From Prevotellaceae bacterium (GTDB lineage Bacteria > Bacteroidota > Bacteroidia > Bacteroidales > UBA932): a stretch of DNA of 43,630 nt. The position numbers were made by a program, and so were the translations under genes. The notes beneath the pieces were generated by a model, which saw only the letters and a list, made by a program, of their open reading frames with translations, was not told where the DNA came from and ran no database searches. This document shows, one piece after another, positions 28,178 to 37,776 of this stretch; the stretch's first letter is position 1; each line of letters opens with the position of its first letter. The stretch is taken from the NCBI GenBank assembly GCA_031278545.1, contig JAITKF010000024.1:1-43630 (forward strand). The letters are read 5' to 3'.

Positions 28178-29710
28178 CTATTGAGCATATCCTGTATTTT
28201 GCTTTACCTGTCCTTTACCATCTACAATTACGGAGAGGGGGAGAGGATACAGGTATTTATATTTGTAAGCATAGGGAGCAATGCCACTATTTAGTTCTAT
28301 GACACGGTCATATAGGATATCAAAGCGGATGAGGTCGGCGCGGTATTGTCCACTTTCACACCAGAACTCGTGGCTTCTCTCGGTGAGCAGTTGGGCAATG
28401 AAGTCGTCCTTTGTGGGGAAATCAGCGAGGGTCTTACGTGTCAATTTGGCGCGGAGACGTACTTCGTTCATCAGGTCAATAGCTTCCTGCGTAATGTTTC
28501 CTCCGGGTTTCATCACAATAGCTTCCGCGAGGGAGAGTAGGATTTCGGGGTATCGGTATATAATGATGTCGAGGTTGCTCTGGCCATCGCTGGCAGGTAC
28601 GGCAGGGTCGATTTCATATTTCTGTGGAATGGGACCAATATCAATATATACGCTTGGGTTGTCTCGATTGTAAGTGGTTCCATTATGTGTATATTCTGGG
28701 ATGAGGTATGTTTTCCGGGTGTCATTTGATTCAAAGGAGTCGTAAAACCACCACGTGCTTTGTACGGTAGCCCATCCTTTGATGGAGAAATCGGATTCGG
28801 GAGGAAATACCATCATATGCCATTGTCCAAGATTAGGCCCTTTGACCGTTGTAGGTATGACGAATATGTACTCAGGGTTTCCGGCGTGCATTCCTGTAAA
28901 CTCAAATAGATTGGGATAGTCTTCGACGAGTGAATACCATTGGTTTTCGATGACCTCTCGCGCCTGCGCTTCGACTTTGTTATACCATGCTTTGTCGTGG
29001 ACGGTCTCGTGGAGGTACAGTCGAATGAGGAGAGTCTTGGCAAGGCCTTTGCTGAATCGTCCATAGGCTGCTTCTCGTGGCGCGGGGAGGTACTGGGCGG
29101 CAAATAGCAGGTCTTCTTCGATGAACTGTACCATTTCGTCGTTCGATAATCGTGGTAGCGAGACCTCTGTGAGTGGATCGCGCAGGACTTCTATAGGAGC
29201 GATTATCAGCGGTCCGTACATGTCGAATAGGATATATGACAAATAGCCTCTCGCACATCGGACTTCGGCCAGATATTTATCTTTTAGGGCGCGGGGTAGT
29301 TGGCTGTTTTCAATAGCATCCATGATGATAGTGCAGCGGCTGATTTTATTATGGAATCCATCAGTGCCGTTCCATGCTCCCGGACGGACGTAGAAGAAGC
29401 ATGTAACGTCAAGCGTTGTTTCGTTGTACGATAATTCCGAGCACATCTTTTGTGCGCCGAATTTGCCGCAGAGGATTTCCGTACAGCAATCGTTGACGAA
29501 CATTTGTCCCCGCTCGGAATTGGTGTTGATACCGTCCCACCAACTTCCTCTCAGGGGGTAATAGCATGACATGACGAGGGCTTCCAGGTCGTCTTCGCTT
29601 TGCGGGAATACGGAGGGATTGATTTCGGAGTAATTAATGGGGTCAAGGCCACCGCAACCGGAGGTTACCCATAGAATGAGGAGGATACTGAAGAGGTATT
29701 TTGTTTTCAT
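28178..29710 (-). CDS. RagB/SusD family nutrient-uptake outer-membrane lipoprotein
   Basis: 510 aa; lipobox VTSGC; KYLAEVRCARGYLSYILFDMYGPLI; YPEILLSLAEAIVM; LTERSHEFWCESGQYRADLIRFD. Confidence 0.93.
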   Translation of the reverse strand: MKTKYLFSILLILWVTSGCGGLDPINYSEINPSVFPQSEDDLEALVMSCYYPLRGSWWDGINTNSERGQMFVNDCCTEILCGKFGAQKMCSELSYNETTLDVTCFFYVRPGAWNGTDGFHNKISRCTIIMDAIENSQLPRALKDKYLAEVRCARGYLSYILFDMYGPLIIAPIEVLRDPLTEVSLPRLSNDEMVQFIEEDLLFAAQYLPAPREAAYGRFSKGLAKTLLIRLYLHETVHDKAWYNKVEAQAREVIENQWYSLVEDYPNLFEFTGMHAGNPEYIFVIPTTVKGPNLGQWHMMVFPPESDFSIKGWATVQSTWWFYDSFESNDTRKTYLIPEYTHNGTTYNRDNPSVYIDIGPIPQKYEIDPAVPASDGQSNLDIIIYRYPEILLSLAEAIVMKPGGNITQEAIDLMNEVRLRAKLTRKTLADFPTKDDFIAQLLTERSHEFWCESGQYRADLIRFDILYDRVIELNSGIAPYAYKYKYLYPLPLSVIVDGKGQVKQNTGYAQ

Positions 29711-29723
29711 CGTGAATGAGGGG

Positions 29724-32700
29724 TTAAAATTTTACATCAAGGCCAATGGTAAACGTTCTGGCATTAGGGTATGCCGCCGTGTAGACGTCGGTCTCCGGGT
29801 CGAGACCTTTATAGGGAGTAAGGATAAAAAGGTTGTTTGCGTCGAGATAGATGCGGACGACAGGAGCGACGTTTCCCAGCGCCGTTATTTTCGGCAAGGT
29901 GTATCCGATGGCAACGTTCTGCAAGCGCAGAAACCATGCGGGCTGGTAGAACCAGTCGCCCGCGCCGTATTGCGACCATCGGTAAAAGGAGCTGGGTTGC
30001 GTGGTCGAGGGATTGTCGGGTGTCCATCGGTCTTTCAATGTTCGCAACCCGTTGTATCCGTATTGTGCGATGCCGTCGGCAGAGGCGCCCAGAGCGATAA
30101 AGGTGGGGTCTTCCATTGAGCGACCGAAAAGGCCGTTAATGTCGAAGCTGAGGTCGATGTTCTTCCAGCGAAACCGGTTCGATATCCCGATGATGCATGA
30201 TGGGTCGGACGATCCCATCAGCCGCGTGTCGGCATCGTCGATGATTCCGTCCGGGCCTCCTGTGAGGATGAACATTCCGTTCTCGACGATAGGGTCGCCG
30301 TATTCGTCGCGGCGGTATCCGTTGATGTCGCGGATGACGAGCTGTCCGGGTTTGAGGTCGGGTTGCGATGGCGGCGGCGCCTCTCCTATTTGCAGGATGT
30401 GGTCGGCTATGCGCGAGTAGCGCGCGCGAATAGGATCGTCTACGCGTTCATAGACTGATGGCTTCCAGTCGGTCGTTCGTTCGAGCCATCGGTCGTCATA
30501 GGTAGAGAATGTGAAGTCGGTAGCCCAGCTGAAATCATTACCGTCGAAGTTCTTTGTATTGACGGTAAGTTCGAGCCCGTGGCTTTGTGTCTTTCCGATA
30601 TTGGCGATGACGCGACTAATGTCATGGTATATGTTCAGTAGTTTATAGTTTAACAGGTCGGAGATGACGCGGCGGTAGAGCTCGACGGTAAGGGAGAAAC
30701 GCCCGTCGTAGAGCGCTACGTCGAGGCCGAGGTTCAATTCGGTGGTTGTTTCCCATTTCAGGTTTGGGTTGTCCAGACGGCTTTGAAAGACGCCAACTAT
30801 CTGGTCTTTATCGACCGTGTTCCACGCCGGTTGGGCGATGTAGGAAGCAAAGGCGTTCTCGACGATGTCGGAATTGCCCGTTTGCCCGAAGCTGGCGCGC
30901 AGTTTCAACATCGATAGCACAGGCCGGACAGTCTCCATGAAGGGCTCTTCGGAGATGTTCCATGCCGTGGCGATGGAGGGGAAGTAGCCCCACTTATGAT
31001 TCTTGGCAAATACGCTGGCTCCGTCGGCGCGGAATGTGGCGGTAAGCAGGTAGCGGTCGAGCAGGGTGTAGTTGACACGCGTAAAGAGGGATTTCATTTT
31101 ATTTTCATTTCCCCACGACCCGACGTCTTTTACGCCGACACCTGATCCCATGCTGTTCCAGCCAAAGCCGTCAATGATAAAATCATTATTCTTCAGGTTA
31201 TGCCCGTTGCCGACAAACCGTTCGTACGACGCGCCGGCCAGTACGCCAAGGCGATGTATTGAGCGGAACGTCGCCGAGTAGTTCACCGTGCCTTCGAGGA
31301 GGTACTGTTCGTTCAGGTTTTGGTTAATTGTAGCGATGCCGTTCGACAGGCCGCCGTGGAGGGTCGATTTCGGCATGTAGGTCTTCCGGCTTTGGTAGGC
31401 GACGTCGGTTCCGGCGGTTATTTTTATCAGCAATTCCTTCATCGGCTCTATCACCAAGTCGGCGTTGGCCAGCAGGCGGTCCATCCGCCCATGATCCTGC
31501 ACGTTGAGCAGCGAGTATGCGTTGGGTTGGGTGGGCAGCTCGGGGTTGACGGGGTAATCGCCGTTGCTGTCGATGGCTTGAATATGCGGTCCCATCTGCA
31601 CGGCCGCACGTAGCAGTCCGGAGTTCTCAAACTCGCGGTCGCCCAGGGCTCGGTTGTCGTTGTCGAGCCGCGTAGCGACAAGGTTTACCCCCAGTTTTAC
31701 GTATTTATTGATGGCATGATCCAAGTTGGCTTTTCCGGTATAGCGCGTAACGGCGGAGTTTTTGATAATCCCTTCGTGGTCGAAATAATTGAATGAAACC
31801 AGATACTTTGTGCGGGCGTTCCCCCCCTGTACGTTTAGGTTATGTTGCTGCACGCTGCCCAGCCGCGTGATGAGTCCAACCCAGTCTGTGCCTTCGCCGG
31901 CGTTGTCGATTTCGGTGTCGGTGTAGGGCAATTTATATTTTACGCCGTTCCGGGGGAAGTTCATCGCTTCTTCCAGGGAGCGGTTGCCGTAGGGGACGAC
32001 TTCGTTTTCGAACATCCAGAAGTCCCAGCTGGCGTTGTTTTTTTCGGTCATCCATTCCTTCAGGTTATACAGGTCGAAAATATTGGAATGCTGCTGCACG
32101 CCATACGAGATGCCGTAGCTAATCGTTGTTTTTCCTTCGACGCCCCTTTTTGTCGTAATCAGAACTACTCCGTTGGCCGCCCGTGCGCCATAGATGGCCG
32201 TGGCCGAGGCGTCTTTGAGGACTTCAATCGAGGTAATGTCGTTAGGGTTTAAAAAATTTAATACGCTTTGGGTTCCGCCGTCGAGGAGGTCGTTGCCGCT
32301 GCCCGGTTGCTCTAACTGGGCTACGGGAAATCCGTCGACTACGTACAGCGGTTTATTGCTGGCGTTGACCGAACCTCCGCCGCGGACTAATATGTTCAGG
32401 CCTCCGCCGGGTTGAGCGCTGTTCTGGATAATCGACAGCCCGGCGGCTTTCCCTTTTAAGGCATGGCCTATCGACGCCGCCGCTGTCATATTGACATCCG
32501 ATGCTTTGACCGACGATACCGACCCTGTCATATCCCGCTTGCGTACCGTTCCGTAGCCTATCACCACCAGTTCGTCGAGTTGCGTGGCGGCTTCTTGGAG
32601 CGTTACGTTGATGCGGGCGCGGAGGTTGACTGTTTCGATGGCGTCGGTGTAGCCGATGTAGGAGAAACGTAATTGCGTAACGCCGGCCGGCGCGGTGATG

Positions 32701-33173
32701 GTATACGAACCGTCGACATCCGTTAGCGTTGATTGCGTGTGGCCGACGGCTGATACTGTCGCTCCGATGAGCGGCTCATCGTCGTTGCCGGTTACCTTGC
32801 CGGTAATCGTCGTGGTCTTCGGCTGCGCCGGGGCTGCCGGGATGTTTTTTAGCAGTACCGATACCTGATTTTCGCGGATTTCATAGGTGAGGTTCGTTGC
32901 TGCAAATACTTTATCGAGGACGGCGGCGATGGGTTCGGCTTCGACGTCGACGCTGGCGGTCTTCAGTAGTTCCGCCGGCACTTTGTCTGAATAAAAGAAT
33001 ACGTATTCACTTGTATTTTCGATATGCTGGAGGATGCTACGGATGGGTTGCTCCTGTATTTTCAGGGAAATTTTTGCCGGTTGCGCCGCTGCCGGAAGGA
33101 CTGTCAGGCAGAGGAGCAGTAGCAGGATGCAGGGCATTTTTGTAAAAGGTAGGGTAAAGGGTGTTTTATTCAT
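29724..33173 (-). CDS. SusC/RagA family TonB-linked outer-membrane protein with an N-terminal STN domain
   Basis: 1149 aa; STN-like KISLKIQEQPIRSILQHIENTSEYVFFYSDKV, CarboxypepD_reg-like ITGKVTGNDDEPLIGATV, plug DELVVIGYGTVRKRDMTGSVSSV, SIEVLKDASATAIYGARAANGVVLITTKRG. Confidence 0.97.
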   Translation of the reverse strand: MNKTPFTLPFTKMPCILLLLLCLTVLPAAAQPAKISLKIQEQPIRSILQHIENTSEYVFFYSDKVPAELLKTASVDVEAEPIAAVLDKVFAATNLTYEIRENQVSVLLKNIPAAPAQPKTTTITGKVTGNDDEPLIGATVSAVGHTQSTLTDVDGSYTITAPAGVTQLRFSYIGYTDAIETVNLRARINVTLQEAATQLDELVVIGYGTVRKRDMTGSVSSVKASDVNMTAAASIGHALKGKAAGLSIIQNSAQPGGGLNILVRGGGSVNASNKPLYVVDGFPVAQLEQPGSGNDLLDGGTQSVLNFLNPNDITSIEVLKDASATAIYGARAANGVVLITTKRGVEGKTTISYGISYGVQQHSNIFDLYNLKEWMTEKNNASWDFWMFENEVVPYGNRSLEEAMNFPRNGVKYKLPYTDTEIDNAGEGTDWVGLITRLGSVQQHNLNVQGGNARTKYLVSFNYFDHEGIIKNSAVTRYTGKANLDHAINKYVKLGVNLVATRLDNDNRALGDREFENSGLLRAAVQMGPHIQAIDSNGDYPVNPELPTQPNAYSLLNVQDHGRMDRLLANADLVIEPMKELLIKITAGTDVAYQSRKTYMPKSTLHGGLSNGIATINQNLNEQYLLEGTVNYSATFRSIHRLGVLAGASYERFVGNGHNLKNNDFIIDGFGWNSMGSGVGVKDVGSWGNENKMKSLFTRVNYTLLDRYLLTATFRADGASVFAKNHKWGYFPSIATAWNISEEPFMETVRPVLSMLKLRASFGQTGNSDIVENAFASYIAQPAWNTVDKDQIVGVFQSRLDNPNLKWETTTELNLGLDVALYDGRFSLTVELYRRVISDLLNYKLLNIYHDISRVIANIGKTQSHGLELTVNTKNFDGNDFSWATDFTFSTYDDRWLERTTDWKPSVYERVDDPIRARYSRIADHILQIGEAPPPSQPDLKPGQLVIRDINGYRRDEYGDPIVENGMFILTGGPDGIIDDADTRLMGSSDPSCIIGISNRFRWKNIDLSFDINGLFGRSMEDPTFIALGASADGIAQYGYNGLRTLKDRWTPDNPSTTQPSSFYRWSQYGAGDWFYQPAWFLRLQNVAIGYTLPKITALGNVAPVVRIYLDANNLFILTPYKGLDPETDVYTAAYPNARTFTIGLDVKF

Positions 33174-33179
33174 CTGTAT

Positions 33180-34388
33180 TTATTTTTTAGGATATAGCAT
33201 AATGGTTTTATTGTTCGTATAACGATATTCGATGTTCATGTTTTTGGAAACCGTATGCAGCGCTTTGTCCAAATCGTCGAACAGTACCAGCTTGCCGTAG
33301 CATTTCAGGTGCGCTACGCGCGTGTCGCAGATTATTTCCTTGTCGTAATAGCGCGAGAGGCGCCGCGCTAGTTCTTCGAGCGAGGTGGTGTTGGTTTGAA
33401 TCCATCCATGCCGCCAGGAAGTATAATCTGTAACCGTTACTTCGTCGACCTCGTATCCGCCTTTGTTGTCGGTCGAGAACCGCTGGTTGGGGAAGAGGCG
33501 CGTCCGCCGCAGGCCTGCGGCGATTTCGACCGACCCTTCGACCAGTACGACGGTTTGCTCGACGTCCGACGAGTAGGCGGAGACGTTGAATTTCGTGCCC
33601 AGTACTTCAATGTTCAGCGCCGATGATTTTACGATAAACGGGCGTGTGGCGTCCTTTTCCACTTCGATGTATATTTCCCCGTCGACGTATATTTCCCGCC
33701 GGTGGCGTTCGAAGGAGGAGGGGAAGATGAGCGTCGTGCCGGAATTAAGCCACACATGTGTGTTATCGGCTAATATAATCGACGACCGCCGACCTTTTGG
33801 GACAATCAATTTGTTTTGCTGCGTGGCGGTGATTGGTTCACGAATGAGCGCCTCCCCGTTCGTGTGCTCCGTATGGACGGCTATTGCTCCGGAGGCGGTG
33901 TAGGATACCTGCGAATTGTTGGATAATACCATTGCTGAATGGTCGACAATTAGGGTTATTTCTTTACTTTCTATAAATGCAGAGTCGGAGAATGCCGCAT
34001 GGCCGGCCAGCGGCGGCGGCTGTGGTGTGGGGGCGGTAAACAGTAGCGTAACGCCGGCGACGAGGCCGGCGGCTACGGCGGCCGCTGCCGACGTTCCCAG
34101 CGCGATGCGCCGGCGGCGGTGTTGCGCTTTTTTCTGACGGATCATTCCTTGCAGGAGCGCCAGACGTTCGATTATTTCGTAGGGTGGTATTTTAAAATCG
34201 TTCCATTTGACGTGCTGCCGATAGAACGTTTCCGCTTCCATGATGGCCGGCGCGACGTCCGGGCAGTCGGCCATGACTTGTTGCCAGTAGGCCTTGTCGG
34301 ACTCTTCCCGGAACAGTTGCCATGTAAGGAAGTGTTCGTCTTTTAAAAAATCAATTGCGGAATAATGAGTGTACTTTGAGGGCTGCAT
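33180..34388 (-). CDS. FecR family anti-sigma factor
   Basis: 402 aa; LIVPKGRRSSIILADNTHVWLNSGTTLIFPSSFERHRREIYVDGEIYIEVEKDATRPFIVKSSALNIEVLGTKFNVSAY. Confidence 0.95.
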   Translation of the reverse strand: MQPSKYTHYSAIDFLKDEHFLTWQLFREESDKAYWQQVMADCPDVAPAIMEAETFYRQHVKWNDFKIPPYEIIERLALLQGMIRQKKAQHRRRRIALGTSAAAAVAAGLVAGVTLLFTAPTPQPPPLAGHAAFSDSAFIESKEITLIVDHSAMVLSNNSQVSYTASGAIAVHTEHTNGEALIREPITATQQNKLIVPKGRRSSIILADNTHVWLNSGTTLIFPSSFERHRREIYVDGEIYIEVEKDATRPFIVKSSALNIEVLGTKFNVSAYSSDVEQTVVLVEGSVEIAAGLRRTRLFPNQRFSTDNKGGYEVDEVTVTDYTSWRHGWIQTNTTSLEELARRLSRYYDKEIICDTRVAHLKCYGKLVLFDDLDKALHTVSKNMNIEYRYTNNKTIMLYPKK

Positions 34389-34479
34389 CGTTTATTTTTT
34401 TGATTCAATAGATATACGAATGAAGGTTCGGAATATACCCATTTTCTCAAGAAAAAGTGCGCCCGCCCGTGTCCGACGT

Positions 34480-35073
34480 TCAATTCGACGTGTAGAGCAG
34501 GAATAAGTATACGAACAACAGCCGCTGGTTTTCTTTCAGTCGTTTCAGGGAACGGGAGACTAATTTCCGGACGGAGGTCAGGTTCATGTTTAGCATTTCG
34601 GCAATCTGTGCGTAGTCCAGTTCTTGAATGAAGCGGAGGTAAATTGCTTCCCGTTGCCGGGCGGTGAGGGTTGAGAGTAATTTGTTTATTTTTTGTTGGA
34701 TGATGAGCCGGTCGTCCGACCGGACGATGTCGTCGAGCACGGTGGCGGCCAGTGTAAAGTCCATGCCTGTGTCGGCAATCGGGGTAGTCGCCGCGATTGA
34801 TTTGGATTTATACAGGTCGTATAGTTTATTTTTAACCGATTTCAATAAAAAGTATTTAAAATGAGCGAGCGATTCGTATTCTTTTTCCTTGAAGTAGATT
34901 TTCAGGAATACGTCCTGAATGACGTCTTTCACCCATTCGCTTTCGGCGCATAGGCCTTTGCCGTATGCGTACAGTTCATTCACGAAGAGTTGATAGAAAA
35001 ACGAAAATGCGTCTTCATCTCCTTCTTTGAATTTGCAAAAAAGCGCTTCTTGTTCGGGCGTAAATTTTAACAT
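34480..35073 (-). CDS. ECF RNA polymerase sigma-70 factor
   Basis: 197 aa; sigma-70 region 2 (YAYGKGLCAESEWVKDVIQDVFLKIYFK) and region 4 (LSTLTARQREAIYLRFIQELDYAQIAEMLNMNLTSVRKLVSRSLKRLKE). Confidence 0.96.
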   Translation of the reverse strand: MLKFTPEQEALFCKFKEGDEDAFSFFYQLFVNELYAYGKGLCAESEWVKDVIQDVFLKIYFKEKEYESLAHFKYFLLKSVKNKLYDLYKSKSIAATTPIADTGMDFTLAATVLDDIVRSDDRLIIQQKINKLLSTLTARQREAIYLRFIQELDYAQIAEMLNMNLTSVRKLVSRSLKRLKENQRLLFVYLFLLYTSN

Positions 35074-35103
35074 AATGCTATAAGAGGTTTAACTAAACCG
35101 TTG

Positions 35104-35111
35104 CAAAGGTA
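35104..35111 (-). promoter_or_regulatory. Putative -7 box (TACCTTTG on the minus strand) for the sigma/FecR/SusCD operon
   Basis: CAAAGGTA on the plus strand, 31 bp upstream of the sigma start and between array C and the gene. Confidence 0.5.
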
Positions 35112-35145
35112 GAAAATTTATCGAAGATAATAAATTTTCCTCCCC

Positions 35146-35392
35146 CGATGCTTCGGATTTTGTCCTGAGTGGTTCGGGAGGGTTTCCGCGTGTGCGGATT
35201 TTGTCCTGAGTGGTTCGGGAGGGTTTCCGCGTGTGCGGATTTTGTCCTGAGCGGTTCGGGAGGGTTCCCGCGTGTGCGGATTTTGTCCTGAGTGGTTCGG
35301 GAGGGTTCCCGCGTGTGCGGATTTTGTCCTGAGTGGTTCGGGAGGGTTTCCGCGTGTGCGGATTTTGTCCTGAGCGGTTCGGGAGGGTTTTA
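35146..35392. repeat. Tandem repeat array C, exact 41-bp period (about 6 units)
   Basis: Unit GAGTGGTTCGGGAGGGTTTCCGCGTGTGCGGATTTTGTCCT. Unit starts at 35167, 35208, 35249, 35290, 35331 and 35372. Same orientation as array A and clearly related to it. Confidence 0.97.
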
Positions 35393-35425
35393 CAATGTTG
35401 CGGCGTCGGAGGGGTGAGCGCTGTA

Positions 35426-35457
35426 AAAAAGCCTACCCGATGGTGGGCAGGCTTTTT
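35426..35457. terminator. Bidirectional-looking intrinsic terminator between the DUF4302 gene and array C
   Basis: AAAAAGCCTaCCC-gatggt-GGGcAGGCTTTTT; the stop codon of the minus-strand DUF4302 gene is at 35482. Confidence 0.8.
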
Positions 35458-35481
35458 AGGTGCATTTGTGTCGGCGTTGTG

Positions 35482-36846
35482 TTATTTTTCAAAGGGAAGG
35501 TAGATGTCCGTTGGACTTAATTTAATGGTGTTATTCGGGTTGCTGTTGTCTGTTAGTAGGATCCACGTGGGGGCTTGCAGGTTGTCGCTGGTCAATGTGA
35601 ATGTTTTACTGGTGGAGAGCGAATTTCCTATGGGGGCTATCAGGCGGTTAAATGAAGCTACGGAGTAGAAGTTTTCCGCCCACATGAGCATCAGGTTTTT
35701 CCTTGTTAGTGTAATTTGGTTGTCGTTTATAATTTCTGTTTTATAGGCGTACGCGCCATAGTAGGCTCCTGCATAGTCTTCGTTTGTCGAGTTGTTGTTG
35801 AGTTGGAAGTTGAAGCAGTATTCTCGGCCGTCTACGAAGTCGTATCCCATCCATGCAAAGGATAGTTGGAAATGGCCATTGTCGTCCGGGAAGGCTATGC
35901 CGGGTAGTACTGTTTTGACGATGTCCCATTCGTTTTGGCCGTATGATCCCAGTCCGTTGTATGAGAATCCCCATCGGTCTTCTTTGTCTTCTAATAGTTG
36001 CCTGCTAAGCGGCCATACTTCGATGACCAGCCGTGCTCCGCTTCCTCCGATGTCTTCAAAGTAGGGTGTGGCGCCGCTGACATAGCGCATTTCTTTTACT
36101 TTGATTCCGTTTATTGTCAGTGTGTCGTAGAGCTGGATGCCGGTTAGGGTATAGCGGAATCCCATGGTGGTAACGATGGTGTCGCCGTTATTATTCGGGT
36201 GTGTAAAGGATAGTCGTCGGTAAGTTTTTTTTGTGGGTACGGGTAGTCCGACGTTGTAGCGTCCTCGTTTGAAGGACATCCGGGCGGCGGCGTCGATGTA
36301 TTCTTGCATTAGCGTAGCCCATGAGGCGCCCGGATCTATGGGGGTTAGTGTAACGCGGCTGCCGGTTTTTTTTCCTTTGAGGGTGATTTGTTCGGCTGTT
36401 GCTTTGAGGATGATAAATTCATAGTCTCCTTCCATGCCGGCGCCGTCTGCTCCGATGCCGTGTTTGTTGTAGGGGTCGGCGAAGAAATGGATGTAGGGGT
36501 TACCGGTATTAAATGTCAGCATCGGCCCGTCGTCGGAAATTAAGTCATAGAAACTGTCGTATGTTTTGGCGGCGTTGTCGCCGTCGTTGACTTCGATTTC
36601 GGAGGCTACGGTTACCCTGTTGCCTGTGTTGAATCGGAGGAATAGGGTGTAGCCGCCATATTCTTGCGTGGGCGATGGGTAATAGCTCATCAACCATCCT
36701 CCGGTTGAGGATAGGAGGAGGGCTTTGGTTTCCCGCAGGAGGGCTTCCATGCGTTCGGTGGCGGGCGGGTCAAGTTCCTTGTCGTCGAACAGGCAGGAGG
36801 AAAGCCAAAGTGGGGCAATTAAGCAGACAAAGAGTATTTTTTTCAT
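35482..36846 (-). CDS. DUF4302 domain-containing lipoprotein
   Basis: 454 aa; lipobox LWLSSC; ALLLSSTGGWLMSYYPSPTQEYGGYTLFLRFNTGNRVTVASE is typical of DUF4302. Confidence 0.85.
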   Translation of the reverse strand: MKKILFVCLIAPLWLSSCLFDDKELDPPATERMEALLRETKALLLSSTGGWLMSYYPSPTQEYGGYTLFLRFNTGNRVTVASEIEVNDGDNAAKTYDSFYDLISDDGPMLTFNTGNPYIHFFADPYNKHGIGADGAGMEGDYEFIILKATAEQITLKGKKTGSRVTLTPIDPGASWATLMQEYIDAAARMSFKRGRYNVGLPVPTKKTYRRLSFTHPNNNGDTIVTTMGFRYTLTGIQLYDTLTINGIKVKEMRYVSGATPYFEDIGGSGARLVIEVWPLSRQLLEDKEDRWGFSYNGLGSYGQNEWDIVKTVLPGIAFPDDNGHFQLSFAWMGYDFVDGREYCFNFQLNNNSTNEDYAGAYYGAYAYKTEIINDNQITLTRKNLMLMWAENFYSVASFNRLIAPIGNSLSTSKTFTLTSDNLQAPTWILLTDNSNPNNTIKLSPTDIYLPFEK

Positions 36847-36857
36847 TTTTTTTGTAA

Positions 36858-37751
36858 TTAAAAATTAAAGTCCAGTGTGTTGATAGTTGCCTGCCGGCGC
36901 TGTACGGTTTCGCGTAGGGCGGTCAGGTCGATATTCCACGAGTCGCGCATATAGTTGTAGACGATTTCAAATTTTGTTTCGATGAGGTCTCTGCCGTTTG
37001 TTTCGTCGTTTGGGTCGTCCGGCTCGGCTCTTCTTAGCCGGTCTTCCCATTGTTCTTGCGTTTCGGTTACGTAGACGGAAAGTAGTTCGACGAAGTCTTC
37101 TCCTGCTTCGCTTGATGAGTAGGGTGTAATGTAGCCGAGTTTCAGGGCGTCGTCATCGCTCAGGCTGATCCACGAGTCGCTCCTGTAGGTCTCCGGCGTG
37201 ATGGCTTTAAAATTGGTGCTGTAGGGTTTCTTCTGGTTCAGTATATGTCCAAACTCATGGTGCATGGTGTGGAAAAACCAGTAGTTTAAGCTTGGGATGC
37301 TATCTATGTCCAAATTGTTTACGTTGTATAGCGAGATTTTCTGTCCTCCTTCGGCTGTGCCGAGGACTATTGCTCCGTCGTTCCGTACGGCCGGGGAGCC
37401 GATGACGTGTATCATTTTCGGGAAGTTTTCGGCGATGAAGTTGTGCGAGCCGGTTATTTCGTCGTAGGCTTCCAGGCAAAGATGAATTGTGAGTAGCGCC
37501 AGTTGTTTCGATTTGATGTAGTCGGCCGGCACTAAGTTGTAGTTCATGTCCGATTCGATATCTTCCATCCGGTATTTATATTCAATGTTGTATGGGATGA
37601 TATAGTTTGCCACAATCCAACGGTCAAATTCATTTTCTTCCCGTTGCGAATCCTTAATAACGCTGATGTCGCTCAGCGGTTCTTCGGTACAGGCGACTCC
37701 TGCAAAGGTTAGCAGGGCTGTTGTAAATAAATAGAGTAGCTTTTTTTTCAT
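36858..37751 (-). CDS. Putative zinc-binding metallohydrolase lipoprotein associated with a SusCD system
   Basis: 297 aa; lipobox FAGVAC; zinc motif HTMHHEFGHILNQ (HExxH). Confidence 0.88.
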   Translation of the reverse strand: MKKKLLYLFTTALLTFAGVACTEEPLSDISVIKDSQREENEFDRWIVANYIIPYNIEYKYRMEDIESDMNYNLVPADYIKSKQLALLTIHLCLEAYDEITGSHNFIAENFPKMIHVIGSPAVRNDGAIVLGTAEGGQKISLYNVNNLDIDSIPSLNYWFFHTMHHEFGHILNQKKPYSTNFKAITPETYRSDSWISLSDDDALKLGYITPYSSSEAGEDFVELLSVYVTETQEQWEDRLRRAEPDDPNDETNGRDLIETKFEIVYNYMRDSWNIDLTALRETVQRRQATINTLDFNF

Positions 37752-37776
37752 TGTATTATTTTTTAAGAGTCATTAA

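Noticed and set aside
27709-28188. Five overlapping ORFs on both strands (RLVAETKK.., ASLRKRKK.., RNEAETSRTV..)
   Set aside because: These are by-products of tandem repeat array B, open in several frames on both strands and translating the same hairpin unit. Not credible genes.
23990-35392. CRISPR array interpretation of the 41-bp repeats
   Set aside because: There are no unique spacers between conserved repeats; the entire 41-bp unit is repeated head-to-tail. No cas genes are present in the window.
23990-35392. Integron attC arrays
   Set aside because: The units have hairpins but there are no gene cassettes between them, no integrase and no recognisable attC core sites.
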